Assembly (NCBI RefSeq): GCF_026672545.1
Contig: NZ_JAPPRJ010000001.1
Span: 1,978,501-2,042,500 of the forward strand
Length of the DNA: 64,000 nt
From: Rhizobium sp. SL86
GTDB lineage: Bacteria; Pseudomonadota; Alphaproteobacteria; Rhizobiales; Rhizobiaceae
Reading direction: 5' to 3'
Position 1 is the first letter of the stretch. Every line of letters begins with the position of its first letter. Shown piece by piece: positions 17,702-28,002 of this stretch. The position numbers and the translations under genes were made by a program. The notes under the pieces were generated by a model that did no database searches, was not told the DNA's origin, and was given only the letters and a program-made list of their open reading frames with translations.

Positions 17702-20416
17702 TTACCGGATATCGAGCAGGCGTTCGAGATAACGCCGCTCTGCTTCTCCCGACAGTGCATTGCCGAGTTTTTCACGGATTGCTTCCAGGATCTCGCGGGC
17801 GCGTTGCACGTCGATCTCGTCCGGCACCTTCACCTGATCGCCGAATTCCGGCCCTGATGTCGCGCGCGGACGGCCAAGCGGATCGCGCCCGTTCTGGCCA
17901 CCCTCGCTTGCCATGCCCTGACCAGGACCTTGTCCCGGCTGCTGGCCCTGGCCCTGCTGCATGGCCTGCATCATCTGCTGCATCATGTTCTGGGCCCCCT
18001 GGCGGAGCGCATTCAGTGCATTGCCCTGGCCTTCGACAGCCTGATCGCCCTGGCCCTGGCCGAGCGCCTCTCCGGCATTGCCCATCTCGCGACCGGCCTC
18101 GCCAAAACCCTGGCCGGGCTCCATGCCGAGATCCTTGAGGCCCTGCTGCAGTTCCTGCAGCTTCTTGCCGAGACCTTCCTGCTGGGCGCGCAGATTCTTC
18201 AGCGCCTCACGCAGCTGTTCGGCGGTCATCTGGTCGGTCGGGGTCTGTCCCTGCTGACCCTGTTGACCTTGCTGTCCCTGCTGCTGCTGGCCTTGCTGGC
18301 CCGGCTGCTGTTGACCCTGTTGCTGCTGGCCCTGATTATAGGGTTGGTTGGGGTTGCCGCGCTGCATACGGTCACGCAACGCCTGGTTCAGCTGGAAGGT
18401 CTGGTCCATCAGCCGCTGCTGTTCCTGCATGATCTCGCCGAGCTTGTCGATCTGCTGGCGCATCTGGCTGTTCTGCTGCTGGCCCTGCTGGGGACGCTGC
18501 ATGCGGCCGGCCTGCAGGTTGTTCATCATGCGCTGCAGTTCGGACAGCATCTGCTGGGCGGCGTCGCGATTGCCGGACCGGGCGAGGTTTTCGATCTGGT
18601 CCATCATGTTCTGCAGGTCGCGCTGGCGGATGACGTTCTGGGCCTGCGCATTCTGTTGGGACTGCGGCATGTTCTGCATGCGCTGGGCCAGTTCCGACAT
18701 GAAGTTCTGCATCGCTTCGCGCAGTTCCTGCATCAGCTTGGCGATTTCCTCGTCCGAGGCGCCATTTTCCAGCGCTTCCGACAGTGCCTCCTGCGCATCG
18801 CGCAGGCGACGTTCGGCAAGCGACAGCCCGCCATCCTCGATGCCGAGCGCGATCTCCCAGAGGTAATCGGCGGTATCCTTCAGTTGCTCCTCGTTGCGGG
18901 CAAGCTTCATGCGCTCCAGCGCCGAGCGGATCAGCAGGAAGTGGCTGAGGTTCGGGATGGTTTCGTCCGGACGGATGGCGAGCGCTTCGTTGAGCGCCAC
19001 CGCGCGCGGCATCTGGCGCGTGTCGAGCGCGAAGACCTGGCGCTGCTCGGCAACCGAGGCGGCGAGCGGTTCCACAAAACGGCGTGCGGGCAGCACCATC
19101 TCCAGCGGCTGGCTGCGGCCCTCCTGGCCGGCGCCATCGGTCGCCACCAGCGTGATCTTGACGCGCTTACCGGACAGCGGATGTTCGGTGAGGTTGCGGC
19201 TGGTGAGCCCTTTCACCTCGCGGGCATTCTGCCGCGGCAGGTCCAGCTTGTACTCGGGAAGCGGATAAAGCGGCGTTGCGCCTTCCGCCTGTTTGTCCGC
19301 CGGCTCGATCAGCGCGAAGGCACGCTGGATGCCGTAATCGTCCCGGCCCGTAAAGCCGATTTCGAGCGCTCCGTTCACGGCGCGGCGCGGTTGTTTGTCG
19401 AAGGCGATTTCCGGTGCCCGATCGGGAATGACGTCGAACATCCATTGCTGGCCGTTGACGGTCAGGTCACCGCTGTCGTTAACCTTCATCTTGTAGGTGC
19501 GCGGTGGCAGGGGCTGGCCTTCCGGGCGCACGGTTACCTGCGTTGCGGCAGGTTTGTTCGCGGCGGACTGTCCGCCAGCTGCCTGGCTGCCGGAGGCGGC
19601 GTTTGCCACGCGGGCCTCTTCCGGCGAAAGAGTGGTCGCCGGCCCGCCTTCCAGAGGCGCGAAGGTCACCGCTTCGTCACCTTCACCGCCGGTGACGCGG
19701 ATGGTGAGCTCTGAAAACTGCGGGATCTGCACCCCGCCGGTGACCGGCGCTTCGCGGCCGGTCAGGAAGATCGGCGCGCGGGCGGTATAGGGCGGCGGTG
19801 TCAGCCAAGCATCGACGCGCAGATCCGGGTTGATGCGTGCCGCCGGTGCCGAGGGCTGCAGGACGTCCGAGGGGCTGCCGCCGCCATTGGAATAGGAAAA
19901 ACCGAAGGCCGCCGCCAGCAGCAGGGCCGGCACGGCGCGGAGGGCAAACCGGTCATGGCGGGCGATATCGGGCTGCGGAAGACCGGCATCGAGCGCTGCG
20001 ATGCGCCGCGCCATGCGCAGTTGGTGTTCCTTCCAGAGCGCTCGGGCGATGGGCGAATCGAAGGCGGGTTCTTCTTCCTGCACCGCCACCGGCTGGTGCG
20101 GCAGGTTGTTGCGTTCTTCCAGCAGGCGGTCCGCTTCCGGCGGCGTCGGCCAACGCAGACGCCCAAGCGGCAGGATCGATGTGAGGAAGGCAAAAACAAA
20201 GAGGCCGAAGGCAACCCAGCGCATCAGGTCCGGCATCTGCCGGAAGAGGCCGAACCAGGCGGTGGCGAGAAACAAAGCTATGACGGCGAGGGGTGCCAAA
20301 AGCAGAGGCGCGAGCCGCTCCAGGAACAGGACGAAACGTGCGAGCGATCGTTTGAGCGCAACGCGACGCGCTAAAGCGGGATGCGCGTCGAAGGCGCCCT
20401 TGCGAATGAGGCTCAT
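17702..20416 (-). CDS. TIGR02302 family protein (DUF4175), large membrane protein
   Basis: 904 residues. Two N-terminal membrane helices (about residues 31-50 and 60-80) are followed by a long periplasmic-type region, a third hydrophobic stretch near residue 150, coiled-coil-rich sequence around 550-700 and a Gln/Gly repeat tract (GQQQQGQQ-type) at about 690-740. It ends with DEIDVQRAREILEAIREKLG and ERRYLERLLDI, which typify TIGR02302, an alphaproteobacterial family of unknown role. The ATG at 20416 has AGGAGA upstream, so the open frame to 20518 is not used. It lies 172 bp after lysA on the same strand. Confidence 0.9.
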   Translation of the reverse strand: MSLIRKGAFDAHPALARRVALKRSLARFVLFLERLAPLLLAPLAVIALFLATAWFGLFRQMPDLMRWVAFGLFVFAFLTSILPLGRLRWPTPPEADRLLEERNNLPHQPVAVQEEEPAFDSPIARALWKEHQLRMARRIAALDAGLPQPDIARHDRFALRAVPALLLAAAFGFSYSNGGGSPSDVLQPSAPAARINPDLRVDAWLTPPPYTARAPIFLTGREAPVTGGVQIPQFSELTIRVTGGEGDEAVTFAPLEGGPATTLSPEEARVANAASGSQAAGGQSAANKPAATQVTVRPEGQPLPPRTYKMKVNDSGDLTVNGQQWMFDVIPDRAPEIAFDKQPRRAVNGALEIGFTGRDDYGIQRAFALIEPADKQAEGATPLYPLPEYKLDLPRQNAREVKGLTSRNLTEHPLSGKRVKITLVATDGAGQEGRSQPLEMVLPARRFVEPLAASVAEQRQVFALDTRQMPRAVALNEALAIRPDETIPNLSHFLLIRSALERMKLARNEEQLKDTADYLWEIALGIEDGGLSLAERRLRDAQEALSEALENGASDEEIAKLMQELREAMQNFMSELAQRMQNMPQSQQNAQAQNVIRQRDLQNMMDQIENLARSGNRDAAQQMLSELQRMMNNLQAGRMQRPQQGQQQNSQMRQQIDKLGEIMQEQQRLMDQTFQLNQALRDRMQRGNPNQPYNQGQQQQGQQQPGQQGQQQQGQQGQQGQQGQTPTDQMTAEQLREALKNLRAQQEGLGKKLQELQQGLKDLGMEPGQGFGEAGREMGNAGEALGQGQGDQAVEGQGNALNALRQGAQNMMQQMMQAMQQGQGQQPGQGPGQGMASEGGQNGRDPLGRPRATSGPEFGDQVKVPDEIDVQRAREILEAIREKLGNALSGEAERRYLERLLDIR

Positions 20417-20588
20417 GCGGTCCGTCTCCTGTGGTGGCGGCGTCAACCGGGGTCGATGTCGCTTCGCGCGAACCGACACGTCACAGGATACCAGTGTTTG
20501 TGGCGAAGACGAGGGCATGGGCCGATTTTGCCCCTGCTTTCTCGCCGTTTCGCTGAAATGTGAATGCTAATGTGCCGGCAAGACCAGG

Positions 20589-21857
20589 TCAGGCCAGCCA
20601 ATCGGGGATGGAATCGAGCCCGATCAGCTCCTCATAGGTCGTGCGCGGACGGATGACGTGGAATTCATCGCCCTTCACCAGCACTTCGGGAATCAGCAGA
20701 CGCGAATTGTAGGTGCCGGCCTGAACGGCGCCATAGGCCCCGGCGGAGGCGACGGCAAACAGGTCTCCCGCCGCCGGCCGGGCCATTTCGCGGTCAAGCG
20801 CCAGGTAATCGCCGGTCTCGCAGACGGGACCAACGACGTCGGCCTTGATGCGCGGTGCATCCGGTGCCGGGATCAGGACGGGGCGGATCGCATGGTAGGC
20901 TTCGTAGAGCGTCGGGCGGATGAGGTCGTTCATGGCGCCGTCGACGATGACGAAGGTCTTTTCGCCGGCGTCCTTCACGAAGATGACTTCGGTCACCAGG
21001 ATGCCGGCATTGCCGACGATCAGCCGTCCCGGTTCGGTGACGATCTTGCAGTTGAGGCTTCTGAGCTGCGCCTTGACGATGTCGGCATAGGCATCGGGGA
21101 GCGGCGGAGGTGTGTTGTCATCCTTGTACGGGATGCCGAGGCCGCCGCCGATATCGACATGTTCGATGGTGTGGCCATCGCCGCGCAGGGTTTCCACCAG
21201 TTCGCGCAGCAGGCGGAAGGCATCCTCGAAGGGCTGCAGTTCGACGATCTGGCTGCCGATATGCATGTCGATGCCGCTGACGTGGATGCCGGGAAGTGTC
21301 GCGGCATGGGCGTAGACCGCACGCGCGCGCTCGTAGGAAATGCCGAACTTGTTTTCCTTCTTGCCGGTCGAGATCTTCGCATGGGTGCGCGCATCGACAT
21401 CCGGGTTGATGCGGAAGGAGACATGCGCCTTCTTGCCCATCTTCACGGCGCGAAGGTTCAGGATTTCCAGTTCCGGCTCGGATTCGACGTTGAAGCAGTA
21501 GATGCCGGCTTCGAGCGCCAGATCCATTTCCGCCGGTGTCTTGCCGACGCCGGAGAACATGATGCGGTTTGCCGGAATGCCGGCGGAGAGTGCCCGGCGC
21601 AACTCGCCACCCGAGACCACGTCCACGCCCGCCCCAAGACGACCGAGGGTCTTCAGCACCGCCTGGTTGGAATTCGCCTTCATGGCGTAACAGACCATGG
21701 CGTCGACATCGGCGAAGGCTTCCGAGAAGACGCGGTAGTGCCGCTCCAGCGTGGCAGTGGAATAACAGTAGAAAGGCGTTCCGACTGCCTTGGCAATTTC
21801 GGGAATGGCGACGTTTTCAGCGTGCAGCACGCCGTCAATATACTGGAAATGGTTCAC
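20589..21857 (-). CDS. lysA: Diaminopimelate decarboxylase
   Basis: 422 residues, standard length. Fold-type III PLP enzyme: PLP lysine K60 in CYAMKANSNQAVL, the glycine-rich phosphate site EHVDIGGGLGIPY, EPGRLIVGNAG and PVCETGDYLALDR with the active-site Cys-Glu. It converts meso-diaminopimelate to lysine. It follows the small lipoprotein gene by 15 bp, and argH lies further upstream on the same strand, an arrangement (argH-lipoprotein-lysA) widespread in Proteobacteria. lysC, the pathway's first enzyme, is also in this window but 32 kb away. Confidence 0.96.
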   Translation of the reverse strand: MNHFQYIDGVLHAENVAIPEIAKAVGTPFYCYSTATLERHYRVFSEAFADVDAMVCYAMKANSNQAVLKTLGRLGAGVDVVSGGELRRALSAGIPANRIMFSGVGKTPAEMDLALEAGIYCFNVESEPELEILNLRAVKMGKKAHVSFRINPDVDARTHAKISTGKKENKFGISYERARAVYAHAATLPGIHVSGIDMHIGSQIVELQPFEDAFRLLRELVETLRGDGHTIEHVDIGGGLGIPYKDDNTPPPLPDAYADIVKAQLRSLNCKIVTEPGRLIVGNAGILVTEVIFVKDAGEKTFVIVDGAMNDLIRPTLYEAYHAIRPVLIPAPDAPRIKADVVGPVCETGDYLALDREMARPAAGDLFAVASAGAYGAVQAGTYNSRLLIPEVLVKGDEFHVIRPRTTYEELIGLDSIPDWLA

Positions 21858-21872
21858 GGGGGCGTGCTCGGC

Positions 21873-22067
21873 TTAGAGAAGCGGATCGAGGAGGAAGGGG
21901 CGCTCTGCGACCGGCTGGTTCTTCTGGCCCGGCGTCTTGCGCACGTTCTGCTGGTCAACCGGCGTGCTCGGTTTGTCGAGCGACCCTTTGCGGCCACAGC
22001 CGGTGACGGCGATGCCGGCAATGCAGAGCACGATGACGATGCGGGCAGTGTTGCGCAGGGTCGACAT
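21873..22067 (-). CDS. lptM: Small lipoprotein, LptM-like
   Basis: 64 residues: a basic start (MSTLRNTAR), a hydrophobic stretch IVIVLCIAGIAVTG and lipobox VTGC, followed by GRKGSLDKP and a short Pro/Gln-rich tail. The CG(R)KGxL pattern after the lipid-bearing cysteine is the mark of the short lipoproteins encoded upstream of lysA; in E. coli the equivalent YifL/LptM assists LptD assembly. ATG 22067 with AAAGGAAGA upstream is chosen over the longer frame to 22115. Function here is inferred from context and motif. Confidence 0.82.
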   Translation of the reverse strand: MSTLRNTARIVIVLCIAGIAVTGCGRKGSLDKPSTPVDQQNVRKTPGQKNQPVAERPFLLDPLL

Positions 22068-22174
22068 TCTTCTTCCTTTATCGGATGGCCCTTGCCAGCG
22101 GGCCTTTGTCAGCAAGAGGGCTGCCTGTTCTTAGCGAAGTTCAGCCCGCTTGTGCAGTCAATTCTCGTGATGGA

Positions 22175-23578
22175 TCAGTTGCGCGAGCGCCACCAGGCGA
22201 TCTGCTTGCGCACCTCCGATGGGGCCGTGCCGCCAAAGCTCGTGCGGCTGGCAACAGAGGCATCGACGGAGAGAACGTCGAAGACCTTGTCGGTGATCGC
22301 GGCATGGATCGACTGCAGGTCGGAAAGCGACAGGTCTGCGAGATCGCAGGCCTTGTCTTCCGCCATGGCAACGGCCCGGCCGGTCACATGGTGGGCGTCG
22401 CGGAAGGGAAGCCCGGCCTCGCGCACCAGCCAGTCGGCGAGATCGGTGGCGGTCGAATAACCGGAGCCGGCTGCCGCGCGCATGCGGTCAGAACGCACCG
22501 TCATGTCGCGCACCATGCCGGCCATGGCGGCAAGCGCCAGTTCCAGGTTCTCGGCGGCATCGAAGACCTGTTCCTTGTCTTCCTGCATGTCCTTGGAATA
22601 GGCGAGCGGCAGGCCCTTCATCACGGTCAGAAGCGCAACCAGCGACCCGTTGATGCGGCCGGTCTTGGCGCGCACCAGTTCGGCGGCATCCGGGTTCTTT
22701 TTCTGCGGCATGATGGAAGAGCCGGTCGAAAACGCATCCGACAGGCGAATGAAACCGAATTGCGGCGTCGACCAGATGACGATCTCTTCGGCAAACCGCG
22801 ACAGGTGCACGGCGCAGATCGCGGCGACCGACAGGAATTCCAGCGCGAAATCGCGATCGGAGACCGTGTCGATGGAATTGCGGGTCGGCTCGCGGAACCC
22901 GAGCGCTTCCGCCGTCATGTGGCGGTCGATCGCAAAACCGGTGCCGGCAAGGGCGGCAGCGCCGATCGGGCTTTCGTCCAGATGGTCGATCGCATGGCGA
23001 ACGCGGGCGCGATCCCGGCCGAACATTTCGACATAGGCCATGCAGTGGTGGCCGAAGGTGACCGGCTGGGCGGTCTGCAGATGAGTGAAGCCCGGCATCA
23101 CCGTATCGGCATGTTCTTCCGCCTTGTCGAGCAGGGCGGCGATCAGGTCGCTCAGCATGGCTTCGGTCTTGGACAGCTCTTCCTTGACCCAGAGACGGAA
23201 ATCGAGCGCCACCTGGTCATTGCGCGAGCGGGCGGTGTGCAGGCGGCCAGCGGCGGGGCCGATCAGCTTGGCCAGCCGCGCCTCGATGTTCATGTGGATG
23301 TCTTCGAGCTTGCGGGAGAACTCGAAACGGCCTTCCTGGATCTCTGACAGGATCGTGTTCAGGCCGTCGACAATCTTGTCTTTATCTTCGGCGGAAATGA
23401 TGCCCTGTTTCGCCAGCATGGTGGCATGCGCGATTGAGCCGCGGATATCTTGGGCGTAGAGCTTCTTGTCGAAGCCGATGGAGGCATTTATCTCCTCCAT
23501 GATGGCGTCCGGTCCCGAGGCAAAGCGCCCGCCCCACATCTGGTTGGAGGAAGCCTGGTCCTTCGTGCCGTCTGCCAT
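22175..23578 (-). CDS. argH: Argininosuccinate lyase
   Basis: 467 residues, the typical size. It begins near [20 protein letters not shown] and carries the fumarase/ASL signature [16 protein letters not shown] with the catalytic serine, plus [16 protein letters not shown] and [16 protein letters not shown]. It cleaves argininosuccinate to arginine and fumarate. ATG 23578 is preceded by AGGA; the ORF to 24073 is a shadow of tlpA. It is divergent from tlpA with only 24 bp between start codons, so control regions must overlap the genes. Confidence 0.97.
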   Translation of the reverse strand: MADGTKDQASSNQMWGGRFASGPDAIMEEINASIGFDKKLYAQDIRGSIAHATMLAKQGIISAEDKDKIVDGLNTILSEIQEGRFEFSRKLEDIHMNIEARLAKLIGPAAGRLHTARSRNDQVALDFRLWVKEELSKTEAMLSDLIAALLDKAEEHADTVMPGFTHLQTAQPVTFGHHCMAYVEMFGRDRARVRHAIDHLDESPIGAAALAGTGFAIDRHMTAEALGFREPTRNSIDTVSDRDFALEFLSVAAICAVHLSRFAEEIVIWSTPQFGFIRLSDAFSTGSSIMPQKKNPDAAELVRAKTGRINGSLVALLTVMKGLPLAYSKDMQEDKEQVFDAAENLELALAAMAGMVRDMTVRSDRMRAAAGSGYSTATDLADWLVREAGLPFRDAHHVTGRAVAMAEDKACDLADLSLSDLQSIHAAITDKVFDVLSVDASVASRTSFGGTAPSEVRKQIAWWRSRN

Positions 23579-23602
23579 GAGTATCCGTCCTGGAGTTTTG
23601 AA

Positions 23603-24262
23603 ATGCCGAACAAGAGACCCATGGGTCTGCCGTCCGCCCGCCTGATCCTGATTGCTGCCGTCGCCGGCATCATTGCCGGTGCCGTGGCGGTATACGTGAA
23701 GCCGACCCTGTCTGGCAATGCCACTGAAACGGCTGAAACGCAGTGCGAAGGTGCCGTTCAGCAGGCAAAGACCGTCTCCGAGCTTGCCAAGGGCGATATT
23801 GCCGCGCTGTCGGGAACCGACGCGCCGCGCCGGCTGCAGGCGCTGACCTTCAAGGGGCCGGATGGCGGGACGCTGACGCTTTCGGATTTCGAGGGCAAGA
23901 CGGTGCTTTTGAACCTCTGGGCCACCTGGTGCGGCCCCTGCCGCGAGGAGATGCCGGCGCTCAACAACCTGCAGGCCGCCAAGGGCAGCGATCGTTTCGA
24001 GGTGGTGGCCGTCAATATCGATACCGGCGGCGACGACAAACCGAAGGCCTTCCTGGAAGAAACCGGGGTGCACCAGCTCGCCTATTACCGCGACAGTTCG
24101 ATGGGTGTGTTCAACACGCTCAAGAAGGAGGGGCTTGCCTTCGGCCTGCCGGTGACGCTCGTCATCAACCGCCAGGGCTGCCTGATCGGCTCGATGAACG
24201 GCCCGGCCGCCTGGGATGGCGAACAGGCAAAGACCCTGATCGATCGGGTCTCGGCGCTTTGA
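23603..24262 (+). CDS. tlpA: Thiol:disulfide interchange protein, TlpA family
   Basis: 219 residues. An N-terminal membrane anchor ([19 protein letters not shown], about residues 13-31) places the thioredoxin-like domain in the periplasm. Active site WCGPC lies in [19 protein letters not shown], and [10 protein letters not shown] holds the cis-proline. TlpA of Bradyrhizobium reduces the copper centres and chaperones needed for cytochrome oxidase assembly; this copy shares length, anchor and head-to-head placement with argH. ATG 23603 follows TGGAG. The longer frame from 23450 is within argH and is rejected. Confidence 0.9.
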   Translation: MPNKRPMGLPSARLILIAAVAGIIAGAVAVYVKPTLSGNATETAETQCEGAVQQAKTVSELAKGDIAALSGTDAPRRLQALTFKGPDGGTLTLSDFEGKTVLLNLWATWCGPCREEMPALNNLQAAKGSDRFEVVAVNIDTGGDDKPKAFLEETGVHQLAYYRDSSMGVFNTLKKEGLAFGLPVTLVINRQGCLIGSMNGPAAWDGEQAKTLIDRVSAL

Positions 24263-24289
24263 AGCACTGAAACCCGGTCGATCTGTGTC

Positions 24290-25162
24290 TCAACGGGTCG
24301 GAACCGGCACTTCGCCGCGATAGTCGTAGAAGCCGCGGCCGGATTTGCGGCCGAGCCAGCCAGCCTCGACATATTTCACCAGCAGCGGGCAGGGGCGGTA
24401 TTTGCTGTCGGCCAGCCCGTCATGCAGCACCTGCATGATTGACAGGCAGGTATCCAGACCGATGAAATCGGCAAGCTGCAGCGGTCCCATCGGATGGTTG
24501 GCGCCGAGCTTCATGGCGGTGTCGATGGCCTCGACCGAGCCCACGCCTTCATACAGCGTGTAGATCGCTTCGTTGATCATCGGCAGCAGGATGCGGTTGA
24601 CGATGAAGGCGGGGAAATCCTCCGCGACGGTGACCGTCTTGTCGAGCGAGGCGGCGAACTCCTTGGCGGCGCGGAAAGTCTGTTCGCCGGTCGCAATGCC
24701 GCGCACCAGTTCCACGAGCTTCATCACCGGAACCGGGTTCATGAAATGAATGCCCATGAACTGTTCCGGCCGGTCGGTGCTGGCGGCAAGGCGCGTGATC
24801 GAGAGGGAAGACGTGTTGGTCGCAAGAATGGCTTCCGGCTTCAGCACCGGGCAGATCTGGCCAAAGATCTTGCGTTTGACGCTTTCGTCTTCCGTCGCTG
24901 CTTCGATGAGAAGATCGACAGGCGCGAGATCATGGTAATCGACCGTGCCGCTGATGCGCGAAAGGGCTGCCTTTCGGTCCTCGTCGCTCATCTTGCCATT
25001 GGAGACCTGACGGGCGAGGTTGCCGTTGATGGTGGCAAGACCCGCCTCGATCCGTTCGCTGGACAGGTCGTAGATCGTCACCTTGTAGCCGGCCAACGCG
25101 CTGACATGCGCGATACCGCAGCCCATCTGACCTGCTCCCACTATTCCGACATTCGTGATCAT
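24290..25162 (-). CDS. hbd: 3-hydroxybutyryl-CoA dehydrogenase
   Basis: 290 residues. The N-terminal Rossmann motif is GIVGAGQMGCGIAH; the family signature GIHFMNPVPVMKLVELVRG includes the catalytic histidine, and the C-terminal dimer domain holds ANHPMGPLQLADFIGLDT. It oxidises or forms 3-hydroxybutyryl-CoA with NAD(P). ATG 25162 is set by the start of the Rossmann fold, with GGGGCGTC upstream. It converges on tlpA. In many rhizobia etfBA lies directly upstream of this gene; here a chemoreceptor gene at 25450-27915 lies between. Confidence 0.92.
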   Translation of the reverse strand: MITNVGIVGAGQMGCGIAHVSALAGYKVTIYDLSSERIEAGLATINGNLARQVSNGKMSDEDRKAALSRISGTVDYHDLAPVDLLIEAATEDESVKRKIFGQICPVLKPEAILATNTSSLSITRLAASTDRPEQFMGIHFMNPVPVMKLVELVRGIATGEQTFRAAKEFAASLDKTVTVAEDFPAFIVNRILLPMINEAIYTLYEGVGSVEAIDTAMKLGANHPMGPLQLADFIGLDTCLSIMQVLHDGLADSKYRPCPLLVKYVEAGWLGRKSGRGFYDYRGEVPVPTR

Positions 25163-25449
25163 GACGCCCCGTTTCTCATCAAGAGGTATTGCGGCTGCAG
25201 CGATTGTTGTCCCAGCCCGGCGCGCGCCCGGACAGGGTCCCGCACGTCCACAGCTGTGATAATGCCGCAGCGCGGGATTTTCCAGCCCCCGCCGCCGTTT
25301 CAAAGGCAGCGGCGCGGATGCCTGCATCTCTTTTCGGCAGGTGATGTCGCATAATTTAGGCAGATCTTAAGCGATTCATCCATAGTCTATCCTGTGAGAA
25401 TGGCCGGATTTCCTGCTGAATGACGGCGATTGGCGAGGGAAGACACGCG

Positions 25450-27915
25450 ATGCGGATTGCAAGAAAACTTCCAGTTTTTGTCACACTGGTTGTGATCTGT
25501 TCCATTGGTGCAGCAAGTTTTGCCGGCCTGTTCGAGAGTTCGCGGGTGGTGAAGGCCCAGGCGATGGAAAAGCTGGAGGCGACGGCGGACGGACGGCGCA
25601 ACGAGGCCGAACTCTATTTCGCCAATATGCTGACCAATCTTCGCTCGCTGGCAGGTGTTGCAACGACAGGCGAGGCGCTGCACAAGTTCCGCCGTGACTG
25701 GCGTTACCTGGGTGAGAAGCCGCGCGAGACGCTGACCGACCGCTACATCACCAACAATCCGAACCCGGCGGGCAAACGCGCTGAACTCGATACGGCGCGT
25801 GTCGATACCTATGACAGCAACCACGCCCTTTATCACCCGGCGCTTTACGCCTCGCTGAAGCGCTACGGATATTCCGACCTCTACCTGATCGATGCGAAGG
25901 GCACGATCATGTATACGGTCCAGAAGAATGCGGAGTATGCCGCCAATATTGCCGATCCGGAACTCAAGGATACGGCGCTGGCAAAGGCCTTCCGGGCGGT
26001 GGCGGAAACCGAGGATCGCGAACAATACGCCTTTTCCGATTACGTGCTTTATGGGCCACAAAAGCAGGCCACCACCTTCCTCGCCCTGCCGCTGTTCATG
26101 AACGATATCAAGGTCGGCGTCATCGTGGCGGGCATTCCGGCGACGCGCCTCAACGCAATGTTCGCCAACCGGACCGGCCTTGGCCAGACCGGCGAGACCC
26201 TGCTCGTTAATGAAGCCGGCGTCATCGTGACGGATTCGGCGCTGACGGGCGACAACGACGCGCTGCTGGGCAAGATCGACTCCCCGATGGTGGCCAATGC
26301 CATCGGCGGCCAGAAGGTGACCGATACGCTGACCGGTTATCGCGACCGGGTGAATTATGCTGCCGCCACGCCGCTTGCCTTTGGCGGGCACAAATGGGCC
26401 GTGCTTGCCGTGATGGCAGAGGACGAGGCGCTGTCCAGCCTCATCAGCATGCGCAACACCATCCTGATCATGGCGATCGGTATTCTGGTCTTGGCCATCA
26501 TCGCGGCGGTGCTCGTGTCCCGCAGCATCTCCCGGCCGATCCGTGATCTGGTCGACGCCATGACGAAGCTTGCCGGTGGCGATACCTCCATCGCGCTGAA
26601 AGGCGAAACACGGTCCGACGAAATCGGCGACATGGTCCGTTCCGTTGCCGTCTTCCGGGATGCGGCGGTTGAGAAGATGCATATGCAGAGTCAGGCGGAG
26701 CGGGATCGGCAGTTGTCCGAGGAAGAACGCCTGGCCCGTGACCGTGCCCGTGCCGAGGAGACCGCTCGCCTCCAGCAGACCGTGGAGATCCTGGGGGCAG
26801 GCCTGCAGCGACTGGCCTCCGGCGACCTGGCGACGACCATCGATACGCCCTTCATGGAAGGTCTCGACCGCCTTCGAACCGACTTCAACCAGTCGATCCG
26901 CAATCTTTCGAGCACGCTTCAGCAGGTCTCCAACAATACGGCCTCGATCAACGGTACCGCAGCCGGCATGGTGGCGGCCACCGACGACCTGTCGCGGCGT
27001 TCCGAACAGCAGGCGGCGGCGATCGAGGAAACCTCGGCCGTCATCTCGCAGATCCTCGAGGCGATCCGTCTGTCGACCGAGCGCGCCGCCGATGCCCGCA
27101 AGATGGTGGCCGAAGCCAAACAATCGACCGACAAGTCCGGCGAGATCGTCAGCTCCGCCGTCGATGCCATGAGCCGGATCGAAGCGGCGTCCAAGGAAAT
27201 CTCGCAGATCATCAACGTGATCGACGAAATCGCCTTCCAGACCAACCTGCTGGCGCTGAATGCCGGCGTCGAGGCCGCACGCGCCGGCGAGGCTGGCAAG
27301 GGTTTTGCCGTCGTGGCACAGGAAGTCCGCGAACTTGCACAACGCTCCGCCCAGGCGGCGCGCGAGATCAAGGAACTGATCGGCAAGTCCGGGGATGCGG
27401 TCAAGACCGGCGTCCATCTGGTGCAGGATACCGGCAGCGCGCTTGACGAGATCGCGACGCAGGTTTCGCGCATCAACGAACGCATCGGATCGATTGCCGA
27501 GGCGGCAGGCGAACAGACGGAAAGCGTGCGGGAGATCTCCACCGCCATTCGCCAGATGGAGAATACGACCCAGCAGAATTCGCAGATGGCCGAACGGACC
27601 AACAACGACATGGCCCGGCTGACGCAGGATGCGCAGGAATTGTCCGGTCTCGTGTCGCGGTTCCATCTTTCGGAGGATCAGCCGAGGCCTTCCGCGGGCC
27701 GGCCGCTGATGGATCTGCCGCTTCCGGTTTCGGTTCCGGCACGACCGGCAGTCGTGCCTTCATCGACCAAGCCGCGGATCAAGCCGGCGGATGCGAGCAG
27801 CCGCCAGATCAGTTCGCCTGCCAGAAACCTTCTGAACAAGGTGGCGCAGGGCATCCAGTCCGCCGCGGGCGGAGCGCCGGCCAAGACCGGCGATCAGAAC
27901 TGGGAAGAGTTCTGA
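25450..27915 (+). CDS. Methyl-accepting chemotaxis protein with NWEEF tail
   Basis: 821 residues. Membrane helix 1 is at about 7-27 ([20 protein letters not shown]); a ~300-residue periplasmic sensor of Cache-like type follows; helix 2 is at about 335-357 ([20 protein letters not shown]). Next come a HAMP domain and the signalling domain, whose hairpin tip reads [20 protein letters not shown]. The last residues NWEEF are a CheR/CheB-docking pentapeptide. ATG 25450 with GAGGGA upstream is preferred to 25420. No che genes are nearby and the ligand is unknown. It separates the 3-hydroxyacyl-CoA dehydrogenase gene from etfBA. Confidence 0.93.
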   Translation: MRIARKLPVFVTLVVICSIGAASFAGLFESSRVVKAQAMEKLEATADGRRNEAELYFANMLTNLRSLAGVATTGEALHKFRRDWRYLGEKPRETLTDRYITNNPNPAGKRAELDTARVDTYDSNHALYHPALYASLKRYGYSDLYLIDAKGTIMYTVQKNAEYAANIADPELKDTALAKAFRAVAETEDREQYAFSDYVLYGPQKQATTFLALPLFMNDIKVGVIVAGIPATRLNAMFANRTGLGQTGETLLVNEAGVIVTDSALTGDNDALLGKIDSPMVANAIGGQKVTDTLTGYRDRVNYAAATPLAFGGHKWAVLAVMAEDEALSSLISMRNTILIMAIGILVLAIIAAVLVSRSISRPIRDLVDAMTKLAGGDTSIALKGETRSDEIGDMVRSVAVFRDAAVEKMHMQSQAERDRQLSEEERLARDRARAEETARLQQTVEILGAGLQRLASGDLATTIDTPFMEGLDRLRTDFNQSIRNLSSTLQQVSNNTASINGTAAGMVAATDDLSRRSEQQAAAIEETSAVISQILEAIRLSTERAADARKMVAEAKQSTDKSGEIVSSAVDAMSRIEAASKEISQIINVIDEIAFQTNLLALNAGVEAARAGEAGKGFAVVAQEVRELAQRSAQAAREIKELIGKSGDAVKTGVHLVQDTGSALDEIATQVSRINERIGSIAEAAGEQTESVREISTAIRQMENTTQQNSQMAERTNNDMARLTQDAQELSGLVSRFHLSEDQPRPSAGRPLMDLPLPVSVPARPAVVPSSTKPRIKPADASSRQISSPARNLLNKVAQGIQSAAGGAPAKTGDQNWEEF

Positions 27916-27938
27916 TCTTTCCCGATGTTTCAAACGAA

Positions 27939-27968
27939 AAGGCCGTGTCCGACGTCGGACACGGCCTT
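27939..27968. terminator. Perfect 30-bp palindrome between mcp and etfA
   Basis: AAGGCCGTGTCCGAC is followed directly by its exact reverse complement. It lies between convergent genes. On the minus strand it is followed by TTTTCGTTT, a good U-run for etfA; on the plus strand CCTTGTATGG follows, which is weaker. Most likely a bidirectional terminator. Confidence 0.75.
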
Positions 27969-28002
27969 CCTTGTATGGCGTCGACGGACTTTGTCGTAAG
28001 GC

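Noticed and set aside
17930..19714. 594-residue Leu/His-rich ORF antisense to TIGR02302
   Set aside because: The Gln repeats of the true gene read as Leu-rich on the other strand, mimicking a membrane protein.
25387..27666. 759-residue ORF antisense to the chemoreceptor gene
   Set aside because: The plus strand has a textbook MCP signalling tip; the antisense frame has no family features.
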